A stretch of DNA of 64,000 nt from Parvimonas sp015257355 (GTDB lineage Bacteria > Bacillota > Clostridia > Tissierellales > Peptoniphilaceae). Location: the NCBI RefSeq assembly GCF_050262165.1, contig NZ_CP189844.1; one strand, 5' to 3'. A program made the position numbers and the translations under genes. Below, one piece after another: positions 1-8,231 of this stretch (within the stretch, counting starts at the first letter, position 1; each line of letters starts with the position of its first letter). The notes under the pieces are model-generated. The model made no database searches and was not told where the DNA came from. It saw only the letters and a program-made list of their open reading frames with translations.

Positions 1-1
1 T

Positions 2-304
2 AAAATAAGTTATAAAAATTTGGGAGTTGAAAATGAAGAGCAAGCAAAAGCGATGGCATCAATGGCAGGAAATTTTGTTAACTCAATAGAGGGTTTTAAA
101 TATGAACTTAAATATAATGATACAGGGATAGTAGCTAATATTTCAATTGATTTTACAAAAATTGATATTAATAAATTCAGCGGGCTATTAGGTATGAAAT
201 TATCTGAAGAAGAAGTAGAACAAGCTAAAGAGAAAATAAAAGAATCTTTAAGTTTTAAAGAGTTTGAAAAGAATATTTTAAAATATGGATTTAAAGAAAA
301 ATAA
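2..304 (+). CDS. C-terminal part of a DUF1307/YehR-like lipoprotein (5' end outside window)
   Basis: The reading frame is open from base 2, so the start and any signal peptide lie upstream of the window. The visible 100 residues resemble the second half of the next gene: an acidic/lysine-rich region with a repeated alternation of short strands, ending in a GFKEK tail that matches the GFKEQK end of the neighbour. I infer a tandem paralogue of the lipoprotein at 420-890. The function of this family is not known. It ends just before a good terminator. Confidence 0.6.
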   Translation, partial: KISYKNLGVENEEQAKAMASMAGNFVNSIEGFKYELKYNDTGIVANISIDFTKIDINKFSGLLGMKLSEEEVEQAKEKIKESLSFKEFEKNILKYGFKEK

Positions 305-306
305 TA

Positions 307-331
307 AAAAGCAGTTATACTGCTTTTTTAT
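307..331 (+). terminator. Intrinsic terminator
   Basis: AAAAAGCAGT and ACTGCTTTTT form an inverted repeat with a three-base loop, followed by a T run. It closes the first gene. Confidence 0.85.
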
Positions 332-360
332 TTGCATAAAATAACTTTGTTAAAAAATAT

Positions 361-389
361 TTGAAAAAACTTTTCATATATGCTAAAAT
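361..389 (+). promoter_or_regulatory. Sigma-A type promoter of the DUF1307 lipoprotein
   Basis: TTGAAA (361-366), a 17-base spacer and TAAAAT (384-389), preceded by TG at -1 relative to the extended -10. It sits 30 bases before the start codon. Confidence 0.7.
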
Positions 390-419
390 TAGTTATAATT
401 TTTTAAATGGAGGTTAAGA

Positions 420-890
420 ATGAAAAATTTAAAAAGAACTTTATTAGCATTTGCTATGTTATTTGTTGTAGTACTAACTACTGCTTGTTCAGGAAGTAAA
501 ACTGCTACAAAGACTTTTGTTAGAGAAAACAATGGAGTTAAAACAACTTTAACTTATACTTATAATGAAAGTGACGATAAAGTAATTAAACAAACAACTG
601 TAAACGAAGGTGTTTATGCTAATATTCCAAACTTAAAGACAAAAGAAGCAGTTAAGGCTGTTTTAGATCCAATCGCTGAAAAATACCAAGGAATCAAAGG
701 TATTAAAGAATCTATAGATTATCAAGAAGATAAATTCGTTGAAACTTTAGAAGTTGATTATGAAAATCTTGACTATGAAAAAGCAAAAACTATAATGGGT
801 GAAAGTTTCCAAGATCCTAAAAAAGTTAAAATTAGTATGAAGAAAAGTGAAGAACTTGTAACTCAACAAGGATTCAAAGAACAAAAATAA
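420..890 (+). CDS. DUF1307/YehR-family lipoprotein
   Basis: A 156-residue secreted lipoprotein. The signal peptide (about residues 1-22) ends in a lipobox, TTAC, with Cys at about residue 23, so the mature protein should be anchored to the outer face of the membrane. The rest is a compact Lys/Glu-rich domain of the type seen in the YehR/DUF1307 family, whose role is unknown. A ribosome-binding site (GGAGG) lies at a normal distance before ATG. It has its own promoter and terminator, so it is probably a single-gene unit. The partial gene upstream looks like a paralogue. Confidence 0.75.
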   Translation: MKNLKRTLLAFAMLFVVVLTTACSGSKTATKTFVRENNGVKTTLTYTYNESDDKVIKQTTVNEGVYANIPNLKTKEAVKAVLDPIAEKYQGIKGIKESIDYQEDKFVETLEVDYENLDYEKAKTIMGESFQDPKKVKISMKKSEELVTQQGFKEQK

Positions 891-924
891 TTAAAAATTA
901 AAAAGTAGTATTTATACTACTCAG

Positions 925-962
925 AGCGCAGACAAAGCATTAGTTTTGTCTGTGCTTTTTTT
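925..962 (+). terminator. Strong intrinsic terminator
   Basis: The stem AGCGCAGACAAA pairs with TTTGTCTGTGCT (one G-U pair), followed by seven T. It ends the DUF1307 gene. Confidence 0.9.
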
Positions 963-1026
963 GTATATTTTTGTTTTTATTAAATTATTTGACTATTATA
1001 CTAGTTATTCTCTTTTTCTCTACTAA

Positions 1027-1097
1027 AAAGCGACAATAATTGTTTTTTTAACGCTTTTTATCGGTCTGAGTTGAGGAAATCCTCAACTATTTTTTTA
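1027..1097 (+). terminator. Second hairpin/terminator in the 963-1317 intergenic region
   Basis: GTTGAGG-AAAT-CCTCAAC followed by TATTTTTTT (about 1070-1097) is a good intrinsic terminator. Just upstream, AAAAAGCG (1025-1032) can pair with CGCTTTTT (1051-1058). No gene precedes it after the terminator at 925-962, so it may end a short untranslated RNA or belong to the repeat element that follows. Confidence 0.55.
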
Positions 1098-1170
1098 TTA
1101 CGAAGTAACAATGTTCTCGGGCACCCACCCGATGCAAAGCGTCGAGGAAGGGTGAGGTTCTTTCTTGAAT
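1098..1170. repeat. Structured repeat element, copy 1
   Basis: This stretch is richer in G+C than its surroundings. It can fold with CACCC (1122-1126) against GGGTG (1149-1153) enclosing CGATGC/GCGTCG around an AAA loop. A degenerate second copy lies at 39407-39470. Both copies follow the T run of a hairpin and start with TTATTAC-AAAG-like sequence. On the minus strand it would read as a short ORF fragment, which I do not trust. I infer a dispersed, possibly RNA-structured repeat of unknown function. Confidence 0.5.
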
Positions 1171-1225
1171 TTATTTTTTAAGGTATATCTATAATATATA
1201 AAAAATTAAAAAAATTTTTATAATT

Positions 1226-1248
1226 TTAATAATAATTATTGTTATTAA
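1226..1248. promoter_or_regulatory. Candidate metalloregulator operator
   Basis: A 23-base near-perfect palindrome (TTAATAA at one end and TTATTAA at the other, one mismatched pair and a mismatched centre). It overlaps the -35 zone of the metal transporter promoter. The inner 15 bases resemble a Fur/PerR/Zur-type 7-1-7 box, but the AT-rich setting makes chance palindromes common. Confidence 0.4.
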
Positions 1249-1266
1249 TTAAAAAATATGGTAATA

Positions 1267-1272
1267 TATAAT
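1267..1272 (+). promoter_or_regulatory. -10 element of the metal transporter operon
   Basis: A consensus TATAAT lies 46 bases before the start codon. The matching -35 (about 1244-1249) is poor, and it lies in the palindrome at 1226-1248, as expected for a regulated promoter. A small AAGAG/CTCTT leader hairpin follows at 1276-1296. Confidence 0.55.
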
Positions 1273-1317
1273 GGTAAGAGATAAAAAAACTCTTAACGGT
1301 ATTTTTAGGAGGAAAAA

Positions 1318-2280
1318 ATGAAAAAAAAATTTATGTTATTACTGGCTCTAGTACTTTCTGTAGGTATTTTAGGAGCATGTACAAAAAAAGAAGCAAATAA
1401 ATCTAAGGATGTTGATAATAAAACTGAGCAAAAAGCTTCAAAGAAAAAAGTTGTTGCTACAAGTACAATGTTAACAGATTTGGTAAAGCAAATTGGTGGA
1501 GATAATTTTGAAGTTGAAGGAATGATGAAAGCGGGAGTAGATCCTCATTTATATAAACCCACTGCTGGAGATGTTGATAAACTTGAAAAAGCAGATGTTG
1601 TAGTTGTAAATGGATTACATTTAGAAGGACAAATGGGAGAAATACTACAAGGCTTAGAAAAACAAAATAAAAATGTTGTTACTGCAGCAAAAAATATACC
1701 ATCAGATAAATTGCTTCCATGGGATGAAGAAGGAGCAGGTCCTAATGATCCACATATTTGGTTCAGTGTTCAAAATTGGAAAATAGCTGCTAAAAATGTT
1801 GCAGAAGGATTAAAAAAAGCTGATAGTTCAAAAGCAGAAGAAATTGATAAGAATCTTGCTAAATATGAAAAAGAGCTTGATGAACTTTCAGAATATATAA
1901 AGAAAAAAGTTTCAGAATTACCAGAAAATCAAAGAGTATTAGTTACTGCTCATGATGCTTTTAATTATTTTGCGAAAGAATTTGGTTTCAAAGTAGAAGC
2001 TATACAAGGAATTAGTACAGAATCAGAAGCTAGTGCGGCTGATATTAAAAAACTATCTGATTTTTTAGTTGAATCAAAAATAAAAGCTGTTTTTGTTGAA
2101 TCTTCTGTTCCTAAGAAAACAATTGAATCTTTGGTTGAATCTTGTAAGGCAAAAGGTCATGATGTTAAGATAGGTGGAGAATTATATTCTGACTCATTGG
2201 GAGATGATAAAACAAAGGAAAATACTTATATCTCAATGTTTAAATACAATATAGATACAATAGTTAATGCTTTAAAATAA
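1318..2280 (+). CDS. Metal ABC transporter substrate-binding lipoprotein (TroA/ZnuA family)
   Basis: A 320-residue cluster A-I binding protein that captures Mn, Zn or Fe(II) outside the cell. The signal peptide ends in lipobox LGAC (Cys21), followed by a charged linker. The expected metal ligands are visible: His77 in DPHLY, His146 in DPHIW, His212 in TAHDAF and an Asp near 292. The His-rich loop typical of zinc-specific ZnuA/AdcA is absent, which leans toward Mn or Fe, but the metal cannot be settled from sequence. It starts after AGGAGG and is the first gene of a four-gene transporter. Confidence 0.9.
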   Translation: MKKKFMLLLALVLSVGILGACTKKEANKSKDVDNKTEQKASKKKVVATSTMLTDLVKQIGGDNFEVEGMMKAGVDPHLYKPTAGDVDKLEKADVVVVNGLHLEGQMGEILQGLEKQNKNVVTAAKNIPSDKLLPWDEEGAGPNDPHIWFSVQNWKIAAKNVAEGLKKADSSKAEEIDKNLAKYEKELDELSEYIKKKVSELPENQRVLVTAHDAFNYFAKEFGFKVEAIQGISTESEASAADIKKLSDFLVESKIKAVFVESSVPKKTIESLVESCKAKGHDVKIGGELYSDSLGDDKTKENTYISMFKYNIDTIVNALK

Positions 2281-2283
2281 AAC

Positions 2284-2330
2284 TTGAAAAAAATCTCCTA
2301 AATATATATACTTATATTAGGAGATTTTTT
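2284..2330 (+). terminator. Intercistronic hairpin after the binding protein
   Basis: AAAAAATCTCCTAA and TTAGGAGATTTTTT form an inverted repeat with a T run between the binding protein and ATPase genes. It probably works as a partial terminator giving more binding protein than permease. Confidence 0.75.
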
Positions 2331-2349
2331 AATTATTTGGAGGAATAAA

Positions 2350-3060
2350 ATGGATGAAATAGCAGTAAAAGTTGAAGATTTAACCATAGCTTACTATTTA
2401 AAACCTGTAGTTTGGGATGTTGATTTAGATATAAAAAAGGGAAAATTAACTGCAATTATGGGACCAAATGGTGCTGGTAAGTCAACTTTACTAAAAGCGA
2501 TGTTGAATTTAATTCCAACTTCATCTGGAAAGATTTCATTTTTTGGTAAAACATATAAGGAATTTAGAAAAGATATTTCTTATGTTCCACAAAGTGAATC
2601 AGTAGATTGGGATTTTCCAACAAATGTTTTGGATGTAGTTATGATGGGAACTTATGGAAAACTTGGTTGGATTAAGAGACCTGGAAAGAGAGAAAAAGAG
2701 TTGTCTTTGGAGTCTTTAAAGAAACTAGGAATGGAAGATTATGTTGAAAGACAAATTAGCGACCTTTCAGGAGGTCAACAACAAAGAGTTTTTTTAGCGA
2801 GAGCATTAGTTCAAGATAGTGAAATATATTTTTTAGATGAGCCTTTAAAAGGTGTTGATGCTAAAACAGAAAAAGAAATAATGAAGATTTTAAAGGAACT
2901 TAGAGATAATGGAAAGACAATCATTGTTGTTCATCACGATTTAAGAACTGTTGAGGAATATTTTGATGAGGTTGTGCTTTTAAATAAATTAGTTATCACA
3001 TCTGGTTCAGTTAAGGATGTTTTTACAGAAGAAAATATAAATAAGGCATATAGGGTATAG
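2350..3060 (+). CDS. Metal ABC transporter ATP-binding protein (TroB/MntB type)
   Basis: A 236-residue cytoplasmic ATPase that powers metal import. Walker A GPNGAGKST is at about 39-47, the Q-loop at PQSES, the signature LSGGQQQR at about 142-149 and Walker B YFLDEP just after, then the switch His in VVHHD. The segment around SVDWDFP is typical of the TroB/MntB/SitB branch. Its RBS is TTGGAGG. It nearly abuts the permease genes downstream. Confidence 0.92.
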   Translation: MDEIAVKVEDLTIAYYLKPVVWDVDLDIKKGKLTAIMGPNGAGKSTLLKAMLNLIPTSSGKISFFGKTYKEFRKDISYVPQSESVDWDFPTNVLDVVMMGTYGKLGWIKRPGKREKELSLESLKKLGMEDYVERQISDLSGGQQQRVFLARALVQDSEIYFLDEPLKGVDAKTEKEIMKILKELRDNGKTIIVVHHDLRTVEEYFDEVVLLNKLVITSGSVKDVFTEENINKAYRV

Positions 3061-3063
3061 ATT

Positions 3064-3948
3064 ATGAACGAAATTTTAGATTTACTTACCGACTATACTT
3101 TTGTTATGATAGCTCTTGGGTCTGGTCTTTTAGGCTTATTAAGTGGAATTATGGGAGTATATGTTACAGTAAAAAAACAAGGGCTTATCTGCGATGCAAT
3201 CAGCCATTCAACATTACCTGGAGTTTGTATTGCCTTTATGGTTCTTGGAATTAAAAATTTGGAATTTTTACTTTTTGGGGCTTTTTTAGCAGGAGTTATT
3301 GCTGCTCTCCTAATTTTTGGAATAGATTTAAAATCTAAAGTAAAATTTGATAGTGCATTGGCGATAGTTTTGTCCACATTTTTTGGGCTTGGTATTGTGT
3401 TATTAACTTTAATTCAAAGAAAAGCAAATACTAATCAAGCCGGTCTTGATAAATTCATATTTGGACAAGCTGCTGCTTTTTTAAAAAAGGATATATATTT
3501 TTTAATTGGAATAATTATTGTAGTATTGTTTGTGATTTTATTATTATGGAAAGAGCTAAAACTATTTTCTTTTGATCCGGAATTTGCACAAACAAAGGGA
3601 TTTTCAATAAATGTAATGACAGGAATACTTATAGTTTTACTTGTAATTTCAATAGTTATGGGGATTCAATCAGTAGGAGTAATTCTTATGAGTACAATGC
3701 TTATTGCGCCCCCTGTTGCAGCAAGACAATGGACTGATAAATTCAATGTAATGATGATTTTATCAGGAATTTTTGGTGCATTTTCTGGAATTGTAGGTTC
3801 TTTTATAAGTATGTACTATAAAGGGCTTTCAACTGGACCAGTTATAACGATAGTTGCAAGTTTGATTGTTTTTTTTAGTGTATTATTTTCACCAAAAAAA
3901 GGAATTGTGTTTAAAAGAAAAAGAACTTTGCAAGGAGGTACTAGATGA
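3064..3948 (+). CDS. Metal ABC transporter permease 1 (TroC type, ABC-3 family)
   Basis: A 294-residue membrane protein with about eight hydrophobic segments and the conserved ABC-3 features DAISHSTLPG and the MSTMLIAPPVAAR segment. It forms the membrane channel together with the next permease. It starts three bases after the ATPase stop and overlaps the next gene by four bases (ATGA), so translation is probably coupled. Confidence 0.9.
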   Translation: MNEILDLLTDYTFVMIALGSGLLGLLSGIMGVYVTVKKQGLICDAISHSTLPGVCIAFMVLGIKNLEFLLFGAFLAGVIAALLIFGIDLKSKVKFDSALAIVLSTFFGLGIVLLTLIQRKANTNQAGLDKFIFGQAAAFLKKDIYFLIGIIIVVLFVILLLWKELKLFSFDPEFAQTKGFSINVMTGILIVLLVISIVMGIQSVGVILMSTMLIAPPVAARQWTDKFNVMMILSGIFGAFSGIVGSFISMYYKGLSTGPVITIVASLIVFFSVLFSPKKGIVFKRKRTLQGGTR

Positions 3949-5054
3949 GACAATTAGAGATTTTATTAGCTGTTAGTTTAGTTTCTGCTGCTTGTTCATT
4001 ATTAGGACCATTTTTAATTCTTAGAAAAATGTCTATGATGATTGACTCTATAACACATACTATTTTACTTGGAATTGTAATTGCTTTTTTCATTACTAAA
4101 GATTTAACAAGTCCATTGTTAATTATTGGAGCAGGATTAGTTGGAATATTTACAGTATTTTTAACAGAACTTATTAATCAAAAGACAACATTGCATGAGG
4201 ATTCATCAATAGGTCTTGTATTTCCTTTTTTATTTAGTATTGCAATTATTTTGATTTCAAAATTTTTAAGAGGAGTACATCTTGATGTTGACTCTGTTTT
4301 GGTTGGGGAAGTTGCATTTTCAATAATTCCAAGAATTGAATTTTTTGGATATGAGATGTCAAAAGTTATTTTTATAATGGCAGTAATCTTTATAATTGAT
4401 TTAGTTTTTGTTGGAGTATTCTTTAAGGAATTAAAAATTTCTACTTTTGATAAAAATTTAAGCTTAATATCTGGATTTACACCTGTTGTTATCTACTATG
4501 CATTGATGAGTTTAGTATCTATTACAACAGTTGGAGCGTTTAATGCAGTGGGGTCAATACTTGTAATTTCATATATGGTTGTTCCATCTACAACAGCATA
4601 TCTTTTAACACATGATTTAAAGAAAATGATATTTATTAGTGTGTTTATAGGAGTTTTAAGCAGTGTATTAGGATTTTATGCAGCTTATCTATATGACCTT
4701 TCTATTGCAGGAACAATTGCAGTGGTAAATGGTATGATATTTTTCCTAGTTTTCATTTTTGAACCAAGATATGGAATTATCAGAAAAATAATAAATGAGA
4801 AGAGAAAAAGAAATGAATTTGCAGAAGTTACTATGATGTTACATTTAATAAATCATGAAAATACAGATAGAGAATGTACAGAATGTAATATTAAAAAAAT
4901 TAATGAACATTTATGCTATGCAAAAAATAAATTTGAAAAAGTTTTAAAAGACATATTAAATAAAGATTTTATATATATTGAAAATGACATCATTAAAGTT
5001 ACTGAAAATGGCAGAAAAAAGACATTGGACAAGTTTAATGATTGGATGAAATAG
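3945..5054 (+). CDS. Metal ABC transporter permease 2 fused to a winged-helix domain
   Basis: Residues 1 to about 275 are an ABC-3 permease with eight or so membrane segments (LGPFLILRKMSMMIDSITHT and the conserved VVPSTTAYLLT region). The last 90 residues, about 280-369, are soluble. They begin with a basic stretch (EKRKRNEF) and look like a winged-helix DNA-binding domain: helices, then a wing ending IIKVTENGRKKT. Fusion of such a domain to a Mn/Fe permease is known from chlamydial YtgCR, where a DtxR-like repressor is fused. No metal-binding dimerisation domain is visible here. Confidence 0.85.
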   Translation: MRQLEILLAVSLVSAACSLLGPFLILRKMSMMIDSITHTILLGIVIAFFITKDLTSPLLIIGAGLVGIFTVFLTELINQKTTLHEDSSIGLVFPFLFSIAIILISKFLRGVHLDVDSVLVGEVAFSIIPRIEFFGYEMSKVIFIMAVIFIIDLVFVGVFFKELKISTFDKNLSLISGFTPVVIYYALMSLVSITTVGAFNAVGSILVISYMVVPSTTAYLLTHDLKKMIFISVFIGVLSSVLGFYAAYLYDLSIAGTIAVVNGMIFFLVFIFEPRYGIIRKIINEKRKRNEFAEVTMMLHLINHENTDRECTECNIKKINEHLCYAKNKFEKVLKDILNKDFIYIENDIIKVTENGRKKTLDKFNDWMK

Positions 5055-5135
5055 AAGGTTATTGATTTTCTATATCGTTTTCAAAATATCAAAAATATTT
5101 TATTAAATTATTTCAAAAAATTAATAAAATTTTTA

Positions 5136-5172
5136 AAAGAGAGACAATTTTTCATAAATTTTCTCTCTTTTT
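5136..5172 (+). terminator. Intrinsic terminator of the metal transporter operon
   Basis: AAAAGAGAGA pairs with TCTCTCTTTT and is followed by a T run. Confidence 0.8.
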
Positions 5173-5235
5173 TATTTGCTTTTTTAGATAGTAAATTTTA
5201 AATAAAAAATAACATATTGGGATAAATATTTTAAC

Positions 5236-5262
5236 AGGGACAAATTAGTCCCTTTTTTTAAA
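5236..5262 (+). terminator. Intrinsic terminator
   Basis: CAGGGAC and GTCCCTT flank a six-base loop and a run of seven T follows. No gene lies between it and the previous terminator. Confidence 0.75.
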
Positions 5263-5386
5263 GTTTGAAATTTCAAAATTATTTTAAAAAACGACTTAAA
5301 ATATATAGATTTTTTTAAAGATTTTGAATATAATTAATCTTGAGATATTACTCAATTAAATATATCATTTCTATTTAGGAGGATTT

Positions 5387-6445
5387 ATGAAAAAGAAATT
5401 TTTGGCACTTATGTTGTCGGCGTTAATGATTGGTACTACTGCTTGTGGTGGAAAGACTGAAAAGAAAGAAGAAGCAAGCAAGGATATGAAAGCAAATGAA
5501 GAAGTTACAGGAAAAGTAAGAATTTATACTTCAATGTATGAAGATATAATTGCTAATATGAAACCTGCTTTAAAGAAGAAATTCCCAAATTGTGAAATTG
5601 AATTTTTCCAAGGTGGAACTGGAACATTACAAACAAAGATTGCTGGTGAAATTGATGCAGGGAAACTTGCTTGTGATATTATAATGGTTGCAGAACCTTC
5701 ATATGCTTATGAATTAAAAGAAAAGAAAGTATTACATAAATTTGATATCGATAACAAAGATAAATTAGCATTTGAATATGATAAAGAAGGATATTGGTAT
5801 CCAGTTAGAATTTCTAACATGGTATTAGCTTACAATCCTGAAAAAACTAAGAAAGAAGATTTAGCTTTAAGTTTTAAAGATTTCGCTGAAAAACAAAGTC
5901 TTACTGGAAAAATTTCTATGTCAGACCCATTAAAATCTGGTACTGCTCTTGCAGCAATCAGTGGATTAAAAGATAAATATACTGAAGATTATTTCAAAAA
6001 ATTAGCTGAAAGAAAAGTTGCTATCGAAGCTGGTAGTGTTGCTTTAACAAAACTTGAAACTGGTGAAATGGACGAACTTATGATTCTTGAAGAATCAGTT
6101 CTTAAGAAAAGACAAGATGATAACTCATCATTAGAAGTTATTTATCCAACAGACGGAACAATTGTAGTTCCTTCACCAATTATGATTGTAGATGAAAAAT
6201 TAACTGAAAATAAGAATACAAAAGCTGCTGAAGCTATTTCAAAATGGTTTTTATCAGATGAAGGTCAAAAATTTATAGTTAAAGGCTGGATGCATTCAGT
6301 ATTAAAAGATTTCCCTGAAGTTCCATACGATGCAATTAAAACTTCTGAAATTACAGGAAATAGTATCAATGTTAAATGGGAACAAATGGTAAAAGATAGA
6401 GATTCTCTAAGAAAGATGTTCACTGATACAATCGGTAAAAAATAA
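5387..6445 (+). CDS. Ferric-iron-type ABC transporter substrate-binding lipoprotein
   Basis: A 352-residue family 1 solute-binding lipoprotein. Lipobox TTAC gives Cys20, followed by a Lys/Glu linker. The core begins KVRIYTSMYED, like the FbpA/AfuA iron-binding branch, and carries the GGTGTL and MVAEPSYAY segments that line the ligand cleft. In context with a fused two-domain permease and a PotA/FbpC-like ATPase, ferric iron is the first guess; a phosphonate or other small anion is possible. AGGAGG precedes the start. Confidence 0.85.
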   Translation: MKKKFLALMLSALMIGTTACGGKTEKKEEASKDMKANEEVTGKVRIYTSMYEDIIANMKPALKKKFPNCEIEFFQGGTGTLQTKIAGEIDAGKLACDIIMVAEPSYAYELKEKKVLHKFDIDNKDKLAFEYDKEGYWYPVRISNMVLAYNPEKTKKEDLALSFKDFAEKQSLTGKISMSDPLKSGTALAAISGLKDKYTEDYFKKLAERKVAIEAGSVALTKLETGEMDELMILEESVLKKRQDDNSSLEVIYPTDGTIVVPSPIMIVDEKLTENKNTKAAEAISKWFLSDEGQKFIVKGWMHSVLKDFPEVPYDAIKTSEITGNSINVKWEQMVKDRDSLRKMFTDTIGKK

Positions 6446-6493
6446 TTATTTTTCTAGAATTTAAAGAAATATTATTTCACAATAAAAAAATAT

Positions 6494-6520
6494 AACAGAG
6501 GGAGGAAACTCCCTCTTGTT
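6494..6520 (+). other. Intercistronic hairpin between binding protein and permease
   Basis: AACAGAGGGA pairs with TCCCTCTTGTT (loop GGAAAC). There is no T run, so it is more likely to protect the upstream binding-protein mRNA or slow read-through than to terminate fully. Confidence 0.6.
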
Positions 6521-6537
6521 AATGAAAGGTTTATTTT

Positions 6538-8223
6538 ATGCAAAAGACAGAAAGAAAATTTAAATTAGATATAAAATGGATAATTATGTTATCTATTGTT
6601 GCACTTTTACTTATTTTTGAAGTTTTTCCACTTTTATATCTATTTGTTAAATCCGTATTTCCTAATGGAAGTTTTACTTTTGAGGCTTTTAAAAGAGTTT
6701 ATAGCTACGATGCAAACTTTATAGCTATTAGAAATACTCTTGTTACAGCGGTTGCAACTACATTTTTTGGGATGTTAATAGCATTTCCGCTAGCTTTCTT
6801 AGTAGGAAGAACAAATTTATACGGTAAAAAAATATTTAGAACTATGTTTGTAATTACATATATGGTTCCACCTTATGTTGGAGCTATGGCTTGGCTTAGA
6901 CTTTTAAATCCAAGAGTTGGATCTTTAAATATGTTTATACAAAAAATATTTGGACTTAGTGAACCTATTTTCAATATTTATAGTGTATGGGGAATGATTT
7001 GGGTACTAACTTGTTTTTATTATCCTTATGCATTTATTACAATTTCTCGTGCAATGGAAAAAATGGATCCTTCTCTTGAAGAAGCAGCTAGAATTTCAGG
7101 AGCCAGTCCTTTAAAAACATTATTTACAGTAACAATCCCAATGATGACACCGAGTTTAATAGCTGCGGGACTTTTAGTTTTCGTAACAGCTGCATCTTGT
7201 TATGGTATTCCATCTATTATCGGTGCTCCAGGACAAATTCATACAGTTACAACAAGAATAATCGAATTTGTTCATATTGGAAATGAAGAAGGTATTATTG
7301 ATGCCACAACTCTTGCTGTATTCTTAATGATAATTGCCAATTTGGTTTTATATTTTTCAACATTTGTACTTGGAAAGAAACAATATATTACAATGAGTGG
7401 AAAATCTACAAGACCTACAATAGTTGATTTAGGAAAATGGAGAACTCCTCTTACAATCTTAGTTTCACTATTCGCTTTTATAGTAGTTATTGTTCCATTT
7501 ATAACAGTAGCACTTACTTCCGTAACTATCAATATGGGTAAGCCTTTAAATGCAAGGAATTTTTCATTTAGATTCTGGCAGCAAATGCTAACAAGAGATA
7601 GTATACTAAGTTCTACAATAAACAGTTTAATTGCAGCTTCTGCAGCAGCACTTATAGGAATTATAATCTCTTGTATGATGGCTTATTTGTTACAAAGAAC
7701 TAAAGTAAAAGGAAGAAAGCTTCCAGACTTCTTAATTACAGTTGGGTCGGGAACACCAAGTATTGCAATAGCTCTTGCCCTTATAATGACAATGAGTGGT
7801 AAATTTGGAATAAATATTTACAATACAATATATATTATGATAATTGCATATATGATTAAGTATATGCTAATGGGAATGAGAACAGTTGTCTCTGGAATGA
7901 GTCAGGTGCATCCATCTTTGGAAGAGGCATCACAAATTTCTGGAGCTAGTTGGTTAAGAATGATAAAAGATGTTACTGCACCACTTATTATGCCATCAAT
8001 AGTTGCAGGTATTTTCTTAATTTTCATGCCTAGTTTCTATGAACTTACAATGAGTACATTATTGTATTCATCTCATACAAAGACAATTGGTTTCGAACTA
8101 TATAATTATCAAACATATCATAGTCAACAAATAGCAAGTGTACTTGCTACTGCAATTTTGATTTTTGTATTGGTAGTAAACTGGATTTTAAATAAGATTA
8201 CAAAAGGTAAGTTTTCAATTTAG
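6538..8223 (+). CDS. ABC transporter permease with two fused membrane domains (FbpB/SfuB type)
   Basis: A 561-residue membrane protein with about twelve hydrophobic segments in two halves, each carrying an EAA loop (LEEAARISGASP at about 180 and LEEASQISGASW at about 462) that contacts the ATPase. One polypeptide thus makes the whole channel, as in FbpB/SfuB iron transporters. It follows the binding-protein gene after a hairpin and is followed nine bases later by the ATPase gene. Confidence 0.9.
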   Translation: MQKTERKFKLDIKWIIMLSIVALLLIFEVFPLLYLFVKSVFPNGSFTFEAFKRVYSYDANFIAIRNTLVTAVATTFFGMLIAFPLAFLVGRTNLYGKKIFRTMFVITYMVPPYVGAMAWLRLLNPRVGSLNMFIQKIFGLSEPIFNIYSVWGMIWVLTCFYYPYAFITISRAMEKMDPSLEEAARISGASPLKTLFTVTIPMMTPSLIAAGLLVFVTAASCYGIPSIIGAPGQIHTVTTRIIEFVHIGNEEGIIDATTLAVFLMIIANLVLYFSTFVLGKKQYITMSGKSTRPTIVDLGKWRTPLTILVSLFAFIVVIVPFITVALTSVTINMGKPLNARNFSFRFWQQMLTRDSILSSTINSLIAASAAALIGIIISCMMAYLLQRTKVKGRKLPDFLITVGSGTPSIAIALALIMTMSGKFGINIYNTIYIMIIAYMIKYMLMGMRTVVSGMSQVHPSLEEASQISGASWLRMIKDVTAPLIMPSIVAGIFLIFMPSFYELTMSTLLYSSHTKTIGFELYNYQTYHSQQIASVLATAILIFVLVVNWILNKITKGKFSI

Positions 8224-8231
8224 GAGGAAAA

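Larger units (their letters stand above)
5055..5386 (+). other. Intergenic region with two terminators and a promoter
   Basis: No gene. AGAGAGA/TCTCTCT with a T run (about 5136-5172) ends the metal transporter operon. GGGAC-AAATTA-GTCCC with seven T (5236-5262) is a second, separate terminator, so a small RNA between them is possible. A TATAAT at 5329-5334 is the likely -10 of the next operon; its -35 is poor. Confidence 0.7.

Noticed and set aside
1098..1170. Short minus-strand peptide in the repeat
   Set aside because: The second copy has a stop in this frame and there is no start signal, so the unit is treated as a non-coding repeat.
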